From positions 1 to 64,000 of the forward strand of contig CAZPOP010000016.1 of assembly GCA_964588305.1 (NCBI GenBank): a stretch of 64,000 nucleotides of DNA, written 5' to 3'. The stretch is from SM1-73 sp964588305. Lineage in GTDB: Bacteria > Zixibacteria > MSB-5A5 > SM1-73. How positions within the stretch are numbered: the stretch's first letter is position 1; each line of letters opens with the position of its first letter. Below the pieces are notes generated by a model. The model did not search any database. It worked only from the letters and a program-made list of their open reading frames with translations, and was not told the origin of the DNA. The position numbers and the translations under genes are program-made. Of this stretch, positions 16,653-24,878 are shown piece after piece.

Positions 16653-17186
16653 CTATTCTGGAGACATTTTGTTAGCTTCCACGGGAAGACCTGCCTCTTG
16701 CCACTCCGACCATCCGCCGAAAAAAGTCTTTGTGTTTTTATATCCCATGTCCCGAAGCTCGCGCGCCAACAAGAGACTGGTCTCGCACTCGGTTCCGTCA
16801 CAGTAGGTGATGATCTCCTGGTCAAAGGAAAGCTTCGGCAGAACCTTTGGGGAGTATTCCTCAAATTCCTCCCAGGGGAAATTGACTGCTCCTTTGATAT
16901 GTCCGGATTTATAGTCCTCAGGATACCGGGCGTCCACGAATATTGCTCCTCCGGATTGAAACTTCATCGAGGCACTGTCCAAACTGATGGCCGGGGGATC
17001 ATCTTCCTGGTACGAATAAGGCACCACCACGCTATCTTGATTCACTTTGTTGTCCCAGTTACCTTTGAGGGTGATTCCCTGGGGAGACAGGGAATTGTAG
17101 ATTATCCCCACAAATGAGCCGAGGACAACAATCCCTGCGGTTTTCAGTAGAATATGGAAAAGACTGGATCTGGGATGAAGCTGCAT
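16653..17186 (-). CDS. Membrane-anchored rhodanese-domain protein
   Basis: The 177-residue protein has one N-terminal helix (about residues 10-32), a linker, and a rhodanese domain from about residue 65: GAIFVDARYPEDYKSGHIKGA, then the active-site loop ITYCDGTECETS with the catalytic Cys after Tyr, and TFFGGWSEW at the end. It probably handles persulfide sulfur outside the membrane. It starts seven bases after the stop of the DUF1573 gene and is followed by the DoxX/MauE protein, so the three likely form one envelope redox/sulfur unit. No strong ribosome site is seen; translation may be coupled. Confidence 0.88.
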   Translation of the reverse strand: MQLHPRSSLFHILLKTAGIVVLGSFVGIIYNSLSPQGITLKGNWDNKVNQDSVVVPYSYQEDDPPAISLDSASMKFQSGGAIFVDARYPEDYKSGHIKGAVNFPWEEFEEYSPKVLPKLSFDQEIITYCDGTECETSLLLARELRDMGYKNTKTFFGGWSEWQEAGLPVEANKMSPE

Positions 17187-17193
17187 GTTGATC

Positions 17194-17922
17194 TTACTTG
17201 GTTGCCACTACCCCGTGGACCGGAACTGTGATTCTCACCATCCTGGAGTTTTCGAAATTCAAGGTGAAGGAGGTTCGGAAGTTGCCTTCGGGAGCATCTT
17301 TTTTCAAGCCTAGGGTAATCTCAGTTTTCTCGCCGGGTTTCAGACTACGTTTCTTAAGATCCAGCTTCACAAATTCGCTGGGTTCGTCGATCAACTCCAC
17401 AGAGAGCGTTTCTTTGGAGACGTTTTCCACAGTGAGCTTTCGCTCGGTTTTGTTTTTGTCCAGGACTGTGTCAAAACGAACCTCCTCTGGGGCAAGTTTG
17501 ACCAGGGAATTGGTCTCTCCCACTCTGGCGGTAAACTGCAGATCCTGAAAGGGCTTGGTAGGGTCGTTGGAAGTGATCTGAACGCCCTTGGTGGTTTTCC
17601 CTTTTCTGATCTTCTCCGAATCGAAGATAACCTTCAAATCTGCGGTTTCATCAGGTGCCAAGCGATCTTTGGTAAGAGGGACCATGGTGCAGGCACACCC
17701 GGGTCTGACCCTGATAATTATGAGGGTATCTTCCCCGATGTTCTTTACCTGAAATGTGTGAGAGACCGAACCGCCTTGGGGAACGTAGCCGAAGTCCCAT
17801 CTGGTATCAGGGAGGAATATCCTTGCCTTGCAAAGCTCTTCGTCTTGTGCCAAAACCAGAGCGCAGAGGATAACGAAAAGAAGGCTCAGCAGAATTAAGG
17901 CCTTCGCACCAAGTCCCTTCAT
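17194..17922 (-). CDS. Secreted DUF1573 protein
   Basis: The start is set at ATG 17922 behind AGGAGAGG; the frame is open to 17994 without a ribosome site. The 242-residue product has a signal peptide (ALILLSLLFVILCALVLAQ) and two Ig-like/Hydin-like beta domains. The first carries the family motif DFGYVPQGG...RPGCACTM. The pattern matches DUF1573 proteins of the bacterial envelope, whose function is not known; the CxC pair in the first domain is typical. First gene of the DUF1573-rhodanese-DoxX set. Confidence 0.88.
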   Translation of the reverse strand: MKGLGAKALILLSLLFVILCALVLAQDEELCKARIFLPDTRWDFGYVPQGGSVSHTFQVKNIGEDTLIIIRVRPGCACTMVPLTKDRLAPDETADLKVIFDSEKIRKGKTTKGVQITSNDPTKPFQDLQFTARVGETNSLVKLAPEEVRFDTVLDKNKTERKLTVENVSKETLSVELIDEPSEFVKLDLKKRSLKPGEKTEITLGLKKDAPEGNFRTSFTLNFENSRMVRITVPVHGVVATK

Positions 17923-18068
17923 ATAACCTCTCCTTGAGAAAAGCTTGAAAGGGTCTATCCAGAACACTTCAAGTCTTCTACGAAGAAAGAACACGCCAAG
18001 TTGGAGAGGAAAAATCGGGAATTGGTCTTTGTCCAGAAATCACAGCCATATGCGGGCAGGGCAGGAGG

Positions 18069-18554
18069 CTAGGCTTTGAGCATCTGCAGAATCTTTTCTT
18101 TTTTGAGAATGATTCTCAGAAGAGGGTATCCTAAAACAAAACAAGCTGCAATCTCGCCCACTCCAACCCAAATCACGGTGAACCAGTAGTTCCACTCCCA
18201 CAGGGGATGCAGATATAAGCTTATCCCGAACGCGTTTACCAAAATGGGGGGTATGGGGGCCAAAATCGGTTTCTTGGTTCTGGACACCAGGAAGGTTAAG
18301 AAGGCAGCCAAAAGCGTGCATAAGCTTCCTCCGACTACATCGACGATCCCAGCCGGACTGTTAATATTTGCCAGCGCGCAGCCAATGAAAAGTCCAGGTA
18401 TGGCCGCCGGAGTTATGAAGGGAAGAACGGTCAAGGCCTCGGAGAATCTCACCTGAATCGGTCCGTAGCTGGCAAATGCTAAAACGATGGTGATAACAGC
18501 ATATAGGCTTGCTATTATCCCTACTTTAGCTATGTATCTGGTCGAAAGGTTCAA
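18069..18554 (-). CDS. queT: QueT-family transporter component
   Basis: The 161-residue protein has five or six membrane helices and the QueT signature YGPIQVRFSEALTVLPF. The family is the substrate-binding S component of ECF transporters for queuosine precursors. No ECF ATPase or T component is nearby, so the module would be shared or encoded elsewhere. The start is TTG 18554 (the family usually begins MxxLSTRxIA); no good ribosome site is seen. A strong promoter lies at 18701-18729, with a leader of about 140 bases. Confidence 0.85.
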   Translation of the reverse strand: MNLSTRYIAKVGIIASLYAVITIVLAFASYGPIQVRFSEALTVLPFITPAAIPGLFIGCALANINSPAGIVDVVGGSLCTLLAAFLTFLVSRTKKPILAPIPPILVNAFGISLYLHPLWEWNYWFTVIWVGVGEIAACFVLGYPLLRIILKKEKILQMLKA

Positions 18555-18700
18555 AGGTTCTAAGCTTAAATAGTTGGAGGATTGAAAACCTCAAGAGTTG
18601 AGAACGATTCGCTAAATTCATAAAAAGACAATTCAAGGGTTTCCTGCCATTTCTTCCCCGACGTATCCAGTGATACCGAAACGCTGCGCAAAGTTATATT

Positions 18701-18729
18701 TATATAGGATTTTTTCGTGCCCTTGTCAA
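18701..18729 (-). promoter_or_regulatory. Sigma-70-type promoter of queT
   Basis: On the minus strand a perfect TTGACA (18729-18724) and TATATA (18706-18701) are 17 bases apart. It lies back to back with the promoter of purD. Confidence 0.75.
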
Positions 18730-18740
18730 CAAAAAAACTC

Positions 18741-18770
18741 TTGCATTCGGAAAGAAATTTCAATTATATT
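18741..18770 (+). promoter_or_regulatory. Probable sigma-70-type promoter of the pur operon
   Basis: TTGCAT (18741-18746) and TATATT (18765-18770) with 18 bases between. It is the best match in the 270-base divergent region upstream of purD. Confidence 0.5.
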
Positions 18771-18823
18771 AATTGCAGCGAAAATTGGGGTGTTTGCACA
18801 GTTTTGCTGTGAGGGAGTAAGCC

Positions 18824-20101
18824 ATGAAAATTATGGTAGTTGGAAGCGGAGGGAGAGAGCACGCTCTGGTATGGAAGCTTCACTCCAGCTCTCGTGTTAA
18901 GAAGATCTACGCCGCCCCCGGAAATGCGGGCATTTGTAAGTTGGCAGAATGCGTGGAAATCCAAAGCGAGGACCTGGCTGGATTGGCGGATTTCGCCAAA
19001 AGGAATTCCATCGACCTCACGGTTGTAGGGCCCGAGCTCCCCTTGACCCTAGGGATCGTTGACGAGTTCGAAAAAAGAAACTTACGCGTATTTGGGCCGA
19101 GCAAAGCGGCGGCAATGATTGAGGGAAGCAAGGCATTTGCCAAGGAATTTATGAAGAAACATCATATTCCCACGGCCAGCTTCAAAATATTCGACAAGCC
19201 GGATGATGCCATAGATTTCGTGAGATACTCGGATATGCCCTTGGTCATAAAGGCAGATGGACTGGCGGCAGGCAAGGGAGCTTTCATTACAGAGGATGTC
19301 AATTCAGGGATCTCTGCCGTTCAAAAGATAATGGTGGAGAAAATCTTCGGGGATGCCGGGAATAAGGTGGTGGTTGAAGATTTCCTGGAGGGAGAAGAGG
19401 TTACCATCTTGGCATTTGCCGACGGCAAAACCATTCTGTCCATGCCTCCTTCTCAGGATCATAAAAAGATCTACGACGGGGACGGAGGTCCCAATACCGG
19501 CGGCATGGGAGCTTACGCCCCCGCTCCCATCGTGGACGACAGGATGATGAGCCGCATCTATGATGAGATCCTTGAGCCAACCATTTCGGGATTGGAGCAA
19601 GAGGGAAGACTTTTCAAAGGAATCCTGTATGCGGGTTTGGTGCTCACGGCCCGAGGTCCCAAAGTAATGGAATTCAACTGTCGATTCGGTGATCCTGAGA
19701 CCCAGGTGGTTCTCCCTCTTCTCAAGAGTGATCTGGCTGAGATTTTCATGTCAATCGTGGATGGAGAGCTATCACTGGAAGAAGTTGAATGGACAGAAGA
19801 TTTTGCGGTATGCGTGATTCTGGCTTCAGGTGGCTATCCCGACAAATACGAGAAGGGAAAACAGATATCCGGTTTAGGCAATGCGGAACATGCGAAGGAT
19901 GTTCTGATCTTCCACGCCGGGACCAAAAAAGACAGAGAGAAGGTATTGACCAACGGGGGGAGAGTGCTGGGGGTAACCGCGCTGGATAAGAACGTGGAGG
20001 AGGCCATCAGCAAGGCTTACGCGGCAGTAGAAAAAATAAGTTTTGATGGCGTCCAGTTCAGAAGAGATATCGCATACCGGGTGAGGCGGGTTAGGAGATA
20101 A
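18824..20101 (+). CDS. purD: Phosphoribosylamine-glycine ligase
   Basis: The enzyme makes glycinamide ribonucleotide in purine synthesis. It starts at ATG 18824 behind GAGGGAG. The 425 residues show the PurD hallmarks MVVGSGGREHALVWKL, the glycine-rich ATP-grasp loop KADGLAAGKGAF, the phosphate-binding HKKIYDGDGGPNTGGMGAYAP and MEFNCRFGDPETQ. Length is normal for the family. purE follows after 93 bases, in the same direction. Confidence 0.97.
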   Translation: MKIMVVGSGGREHALVWKLHSSSRVKKIYAAPGNAGICKLAECVEIQSEDLAGLADFAKRNSIDLTVVGPELPLTLGIVDEFEKRNLRVFGPSKAAAMIEGSKAFAKEFMKKHHIPTASFKIFDKPDDAIDFVRYSDMPLVIKADGLAAGKGAFITEDVNSGISAVQKIMVEKIFGDAGNKVVVEDFLEGEEVTILAFADGKTILSMPPSQDHKKIYDGDGGPNTGGMGAYAPAPIVDDRMMSRIYDEILEPTISGLEQEGRLFKGILYAGLVLTARGPKVMEFNCRFGDPETQVVLPLLKSDLAEIFMSIVDGELSLEEVEWTEDFAVCVILASGGYPDKYEKGKQISGLGNAEHAKDVLIFHAGTKKDREKVLTNGGRVLGVTALDKNVEEAISKAYAAVEKISFDGVQFRRDIAYRVRRVRR

Positions 20102-20194
20102 TACTCTTCACGTTAAGTCAAGACAGGAAAGCCGTGAAAAAGCATTTGACCATAGGCTCTTTGGCTGTCATCTGTATCTAGAAGAGGAAATAAG

Positions 20195-20659
20195 ATGCGA
20201 GATTCCAAGATATTAGTTATGGTGGGAAGCAAATCCGACCAAGACGCAATGTCAAGAGCTATTGGGATTTTGAAGGAATTCGAGATTCCCTACCAGATGG
20301 AGATCTGTTCGGCTCACAGAAATCCTGAAAAGACAAAGACGTTAGCAAGGTCGGCAGAAAGCAAGGGAATAAAGGTAATCATTGCTGGGGCCGGGATGGC
20401 GGCTCATCTACCAGGGGTGATCGCCTCCCACACCACACTGCCGGTGATCGGGGTTCCCTTGAACGCATCGCCCTTATCCGGTCTGGATTCGCTTTTTTCC
20501 ATAGTGCAAATGCCCTCCGGCGTGCCGGTGGCGACTGTGTCCATCGGCGAGACTGGGGCAAAAAATGCAGCCATTTTGGCTATTCAAATTCTTGCCATAT
20601 CTGACCAGAAACTGAAAAAGAGACTTCAGAAGTTCAAGGACGAATTAACCAGGAAATAA
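20195..20659 (+). CDS. purE: N5-carboxyaminoimidazole ribonucleotide mutase
   Basis: The enzyme forms 4-carboxy-5-aminoimidazole ribonucleotide. ATG 20195 has AGAGGA upstream. The 154 residues include GSKSDQDAMSRA, the active-site ICSAHRNPEKT and GAGMAAHLPGVIASHT, all diagnostic of class I PurE. It follows purD. No purK is seen, so the carboxyaminoimidazole step is encoded elsewhere or replaced. Confidence 0.96.
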   Translation: MRDSKILVMVGSKSDQDAMSRAIGILKEFEIPYQMEICSAHRNPEKTKTLARSAESKGIKVIIAGAGMAAHLPGVIASHTTLPVIGVPLNASPLSGLDSLFSIVQMPSGVPVATVSIGETGAKNAAILAIQILAISDQKLKKRLQKFKDELTRK

Positions 20660-20737
20660 GGATCAGAGGCTTGAGATCCAGAACGGGAAGACACGCTAAT
20701 CCCGAGTCCCCAGCCCCTGACTTCCCAAGGAGGAAAG

Positions 20738-21304
20738 ATGGGAGCAGTTTCCATAACCCTATTGTTCATCTTAATCGTGTTAGGTGTGCCCATTCTGATC
20801 GCCATATTCATGTACAACCGTTTGGTCACCCTGAGAAATCGAAGTGATAACGCTTGGCATCAGATCGATGTCCAATTGCAGAAGAGGGCGGACCTGGTGC
20901 CCAATTTGGTCGAGACGGTTAAAGGTTATGCGGCTCATGAAAAGGGCGTGTTTGAAGAGGTGACCAAAGCCAGGTCCATCTACTCACAGGCAGGAACCGT
21001 TAAGGAAAAGGCAGAGGCCACCAATATGCTCACATCTACCTTAAAGACTCTTTTTGCGGTGGTAGAGAATTATCCTGAGCTAAAGGCTAACCAGAATTTC
21101 TTATTATTGCAGGAGGAGCTTTCCGGCATCGAGAGCAAGATCGCCTATGCCCGACAGTTTTACAATGACATTGTGATGACTTTCAATAATACCCAGCAGG
21201 TCTTTCCCTCGAGCATAATTGCCAACACCTTCGGCTTCAAACCCAGAGAGTACTTCGAGATTGAGGAAACCAAAAGGGAAGCCCCCAAGGTCGATTTTAA
21301 ATAG
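20738..21304 (+). CDS. lemA: LemA-family membrane protein
   Basis: The 188-residue protein starts at ATG 20738 behind a perfect AAGGAGG. It has one N-terminal membrane helix with the signature YNRLVTLRNRSDNAWHQIDV, then a helical domain with QLQKRADLVPNLVETVKGY and ending in the usual FNTFGFKP-like segment (ANTFGFKPREYFEI). LemA proteins are anchored coiled-coil proteins often paired with an M48 metalloprotease, as here (next gene, 20 bases downstream). Confidence 0.95.
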   Translation: MGAVSITLLFILIVLGVPILIAIFMYNRLVTLRNRSDNAWHQIDVQLQKRADLVPNLVETVKGYAAHEKGVFEEVTKARSIYSQAGTVKEKAEATNMLTSTLKTLFAVVENYPELKANQNFLLLQEELSGIESKIAYARQFYNDIVMTFNNTQQVFPSSIIANTFGFKPREYFEIEETKREAPKVDFK

Positions 21305-21324
21305 AGAGGATTGCCTGTTGCTTT

Positions 21325-22209
21325 ATGGTCTATGAGGAGATAAGTGCCAACAAAAGGAAGAGTTTTCTTTTGCTTTTCTTGTTTGTGGTCTTTTTTCTGT
21401 TTGTGGGATGGGTGTTCGGGCAGGCGTATGGAGCAGGGGGAGCCGGGGTTCTGATTGCCTTGCTTTTGGCTCTGTTCATTTCCCTAATAACTTTCTTCTG
21501 GGGCGATAGGATGGTATTGGGCATAAGCCGCGCCAGGCCGGTGGATCGCAAACAGAATCCTTATTTAGCCAATGTGGTGGAGGGTTTGGCTATTGCGGCC
21601 GGTGTCCCCCCGCCAAAAACTTATGTCATCGAAGATTCCGCACCCAACGCGTTTGCCACCGGGAGAAACCCTCAGAACTCGGCCGTTGCAGTAACCACCG
21701 GGCTTCTGGATAAGTTGAATCGCCTGGAATTAGAGGGCGTGATTGCTCACGAGATGTCACACATCAGAAATTATGACATCCGATATGCCACCTTCGTGGT
21801 GATTCTGGTGGGAACCGTCGCTCTCCTATCCGATTGGATGAGGAGGAGTTTCTTCTTCAGGGGAAGAAGAGGGAAAAAAGGCGGGGCGGGTGGAGGGTTG
21901 ATTATGCTTATTGCTTTGCTCTTGGCCATCCTGGCTCCGATTGTGGCTCAGCTGATTCGATTGGCTATTTCCAGACAAAGGGAATACTTGGCAGACGCCA
22001 ATGGTGCGCTCTTGACCAGATACCCCGAGGGTTTGGCTTCTGCTCTGGACAAAATATCTAAGGATAAAGAGCCTCTGGAGGCGGCAAACAAAGCTACTGC
22101 CAATCTTTATATCATCAATCCACTTTTGGAACACAAAGGAAAATTGAATGATCTTTTTTCCACGCATCCGCCGGTGGAAGACAGGATAAGCAGGCTCAGG
22201 GCAATGTAA
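21325..22209 (+). CDS. htpX: M48-family membrane metalloprotease (HtpX-like)
   Basis: The 294-residue protein has two N-terminal membrane helices, a zinc-protease core with HEMSH (His142, Glu143, His146) and third ligand Glu220 in RQREYLADANG, and two more helices between them. The C-terminal STHPPVEDRISRL is typical of HtpX. It degrades misfolded membrane proteins in known family members. It follows lemA, a common pair. The ribosome site is weak and distant (AGAGAGGA, 14 bases before the ATG). Confidence 0.92.
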   Translation: MVYEEISANKRKSFLLLFLFVVFFLFVGWVFGQAYGAGGAGVLIALLLALFISLITFFWGDRMVLGISRARPVDRKQNPYLANVVEGLAIAAGVPPPKTYVIEDSAPNAFATGRNPQNSAVAVTTGLLDKLNRLELEGVIAHEMSHIRNYDIRYATFVVILVGTVALLSDWMRRSFFFRGRRGKKGGAGGGLIMLIALLLAILAPIVAQLIRLAISRQREYLADANGALLTRYPEGLASALDKISKDKEPLEAANKATANLYIINPLLEHKGKLNDLFSTHPPVEDRISRLRAM

Positions 22210-22219
22210 GGAGACGAAG

Positions 22220-23497
22220 ATGGCAAGGAAGCTTTACATATTCGAGGATGATAAGTTCGATCAGTTTTTCCCTTTAACGTACAATCGTCCGGTCTACGAG
22301 CTGATCTGCGGAATAGGTCGGATAAAAGACAAAATCGCTTCGCTCTTTCCGGGCGCGGAAGTAAACCTTTTGTGCCGAGATTACTTGGAAAAGGTTGTGC
22401 GATCTAGGACCAATCAAAAGGTAAACGATTTTGATATGAAAGACGAAGATGAACTTCTGTTTATAAATGGAAGGATCATTCCACAGCAAGGGCTGTCTGA
22501 AGAACTGAATTTTTCTCGAGAGGAACAGTCTTTCTTCTGTGGCGAGGATTTCGTCTCTTGGAAAGGTACGGGTTTAGCGTTTAAAACTCATGAAAATATG
22601 TTCAAGACCTTATGGGTTGAAGACCGCATCAAACCGATAGGGCAAAAGAACGTAATATCCAAGATTCAGATCAAGCTGACCAGCTACCTCTGGGATTTGG
22701 TCGATCTTAACAAAGTGGAGATTGAGAATGACTTTGAGAGAATGAGGCCAAGTTTGGATTTCAAAAACATCTTCAAACGAAACGAGGTAGACGATCAAGC
22801 ATTGATATATGACGTAGAGAGAGTCTATCTCGGAAAAGACTGCCTGATTGATGGACAGGTGGTCTTGGATGCCAGGGGAGGGCCCATTTTCATTGGAGAT
22901 AACGTCACCATTCAGTCCCAAACCAGGGTGGAGGGACCTTGTTATGTAGGGGAGGGTTCGATCTTGGTGGGGGGAAAAATCAGGGAAGGAACAAGCATCG
23001 GGCCAGTTTGCCGAGTTGGTGGAGAGGTGGAGCAATCCATATTCCTGGGATATTCCAACAAATACCATGAAGGCTTCCTGGGACATTCCTATGTCGGCGA
23101 ATGGGTTAATTTGGGAGCTTTGACCACCAACAGCGATTTGAAAAACAATTACAGCTCGGTCAAGGTGATGGTAAAAGGAGAGCTGGTGGACAGCGGTCTG
23201 ACGAAGGTGGGATCATTTCTGGGTGACCACGTGAAAACCGGCATCGGCACTCTGCTGAGCACCGGGATGGTGATCGGCCTCGCCACCAACGTATTTGGCG
23301 GCGGAATGATAAAAGACAAATCCATTCCCTCTTTTTGTTGGGGAGACACCAAGGGTCTGGAAGAATATGAGCTGGATAAGGCAATAAACACTGCTCAGAT
23401 TGTAATGGACAGAAGGAACGTGAAATTCAGCCAAGAAGACAAAGAGCTGTTCAAAAAGATGTTTGAAGTGACGAAGAATGAAAGGAAGGGAATGTGA
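22220..23497 (+). CDS. Alternate bacterial GlmU-type sugar nucleotidyltransferase
   Basis: The 425-residue protein has a diverged N-terminal nucleotidyltransferase half (FPLTYNRPVYELICGIGRIKD in place of the usual GxGTRLxP start) and a C-terminal left-handed beta-helix of hexapeptide repeats (about 205-375: GPIFIGDNVTIQSQTRVEGP, GKIREGTSIGPVCRVGG). This layout fits the TIGR03991-type UDP-GlcNAc diphosphorylase/GlcN-1-P acetyltransferase found in Bacteroidetes and relatives. It would supply UDP-GlcNAc for cell wall or lipid A. It starts 10 bases after the protease gene with GGAGA upstream. Sugar specificity is not proven. Confidence 0.85.
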   Translation: MARKLYIFEDDKFDQFFPLTYNRPVYELICGIGRIKDKIASLFPGAEVNLLCRDYLEKVVRSRTNQKVNDFDMKDEDELLFINGRIIPQQGLSEELNFSREEQSFFCGEDFVSWKGTGLAFKTHENMFKTLWVEDRIKPIGQKNVISKIQIKLTSYLWDLVDLNKVEIENDFERMRPSLDFKNIFKRNEVDDQALIYDVERVYLGKDCLIDGQVVLDARGGPIFIGDNVTIQSQTRVEGPCYVGEGSILVGGKIREGTSIGPVCRVGGEVEQSIFLGYSNKYHEGFLGHSYVGEWVNLGALTTNSDLKNNYSSVKVMVKGELVDSGLTKVGSFLGDHVKTGIGTLLSTGMVIGLATNVFGGGMIKDKSIPSFCWGDTKGLEEYELDKAINTAQIVMDRRNVKFSQEDKELFKKMFEVTKNERKGM

Positions 23498-23624
23498 TTT
23501 GTCTTTTTTTGAGATTTTCCCGCGCCCGTGAGGGATCAGAATCTTTCCAGATTCATGCCGGCTTCAATCAGGTAAGCTCAGGCTTCCAGGATCGGTGAGG
23601 AACGGTAAGATTTGCCCCGTACAG

Positions 23625-23686
23625 TTTGTCCTGAGTTCACCGTCGAAGGACCGAGGCTTCCTTCAGCATTGAGTCTCAGGACGAAA
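23625..23686. repeat. TTTGTCCTGAG inverted repeat
   Basis: Left end TTTGTCCTGAG and right end CTCAGGACGAAA pair with one mismatch; the middle holds GTCGAAGGAC and CTTCCTTCAGC. It is a stem-loop of about 62 bases of a type that recurs in candidate-phylum genomes. Confidence 0.65.
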
Positions 23687-23753
23687 TGCAGTACGAAGTG
23701 CGGCACGAGGGGTCTGGCGTTTGTATTAACAAGGATTCTCACGCAATTTTAGG

Positions 23754-23781
23754 TTGACAAAGGCAAAGTTCATTCTATATT
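23754..23781 (+). promoter_or_regulatory. Sigma-70-type promoter of galT-glgA
   Basis: TTGACA (23754-23759) and TATATT (23776-23781) with 16 bases between them. Transcription would start near 23788. Confidence 0.7.
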
Positions 23782-23840
23782 AGCCGATTAATAAAGGCGG
23801 GTGGAGTTTGGTTTTTGATTCTGCTGACAGGAGGAGATAG

Positions 23841-24839
23841 ATGCCGGAATTGAGAAAGGATCCCATAATCGGGAGATGGGTTATCATCTCCACTGAGAGA
23901 GCCAAAAGGCCCTCTGATTTCTCCACCGTCCCCAGAAAGCACGATAACAGACTCTGTCCCTTTTGTCCGGGGAACGAATCTGCTACGCCTCCAGAGATAT
24001 TGGCTTATCGCCCCAATTGCTCTGAACCCAACAAGCCGGGTTGGACATTGAGGGTCATTTCCAATAAATTTCCGGCTTTGATGATTGAGGGAGATTTGAA
24101 TCGGGAGGGAAGGGGAATATTCGACAAGATGAACGGGGTAGGAGCTCATGAGGTAATCATCGAGACTCCAGATCATGAGAAGGATCTGATCGATCTGGAC
24201 AAAAAAGAAATGGAAGACGTCATCTGGGCCTACCGAGAAAGGAGCATTGACTTAAGAAAAGATCCTCGTTTCAGATACATACTGATCTTCAAAAACCAGG
24301 GGGAAGCAGCGGGTGCTTCCTTGGAACACAGTCATAGTCAGCTTATCGCCACCCCTATTGTCCCCAAGCGGGTGACCGAGGAGTTGGAGAGTGCGGGCGC
24401 CTACTATGAATACAAAGAGAGATGCATATTCTGCGACATAATAAAGCAGGAGATCTCCGAAGATGAACGGGTGGTTCTCCAGAACGACTCTTTCATCTCC
24501 ATTGAGCCATTTGCTCCCCGGTTTCCCTTCGAAACCTGGATTCTGCCGAAGAAACATTGTTCTGCTTATGAGGAGATCAAAAAGGAGGAGACTCCAGCTT
24601 TGGCCTCGATCCTCAAGGAAACCCTACAAAGATTGGCCAAAGCCTTGAACGACCCGCCGTATAATTACATACTTCATACCAGCCCGGTGGATTACGAGTA
24701 TAACGAAGAGTATCACTGGCATATAGAGATCATGCCCAAATTGACCAGAGTGGCTGGTTTCGAGTGGGGGACCGGTTTTTACATAAACCCAACTTCACCT
24801 GAGGACGCTGCCACCTATCTGAAGGAAATGGATGTCTGA
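23841..24839 (+). CDS. galT: Galactose-1-phosphate uridylyltransferase
   Basis: The enzyme exchanges UMP between UDP-glucose and galactose-1-phosphate (Leloir pathway). It starts at ATG 23841 behind AGGAGGA. The 332 residues include LRKDPIIGRWVIIS at the N-terminus, the zinc pair Cys39/Cys42 (CPFCPG), the HIT-type active site EHSHSQ with nucleophile His165, and a second HIT-like domain with YHWHIEIMPKL. It is followed 39 bases later by glgA, so galactose or glucose-1-phosphate flow into storage polysaccharide is a plausible link. Other sugar-1-phosphates cannot be excluded as substrates. Confidence 0.92.
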   Translation: MPELRKDPIIGRWVIISTERAKRPSDFSTVPRKHDNRLCPFCPGNESATPPEILAYRPNCSEPNKPGWTLRVISNKFPALMIEGDLNREGRGIFDKMNGVGAHEVIIETPDHEKDLIDLDKKEMEDVIWAYRERSIDLRKDPRFRYILIFKNQGEAAGASLEHSHSQLIATPIVPKRVTEELESAGAYYEYKERCIFCDIIKQEISEDERVVLQNDSFISIEPFAPRFPFETWILPKKHCSAYEEIKKEETPALASILKETLQRLAKALNDPPYNYILHTSPVDYEYNEEYHWHIEIMPKLTRVAGFEWGTGFYINPTSPEDAATYLKEMDV

Positions 24840-24878
24840 GCTTTCATTTGTGGATTTGCTTTCAAGTAGAGGAATACC

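Larger units (their letters stand above)
23498..23840. other. Intergenic region with a palindromic repeat and the galT promoter
   Basis: The 343 bases hold an inverted repeat (23625-23686) and a good promoter (23754-23781). No further coding signal was seen. Confidence 0.6.

Noticed and set aside
18577..18592. preQ1-I riboswitch
   Set aside because: The stem is present but the A-rich tail and loop pairing needed for the pseudoknot are missing.
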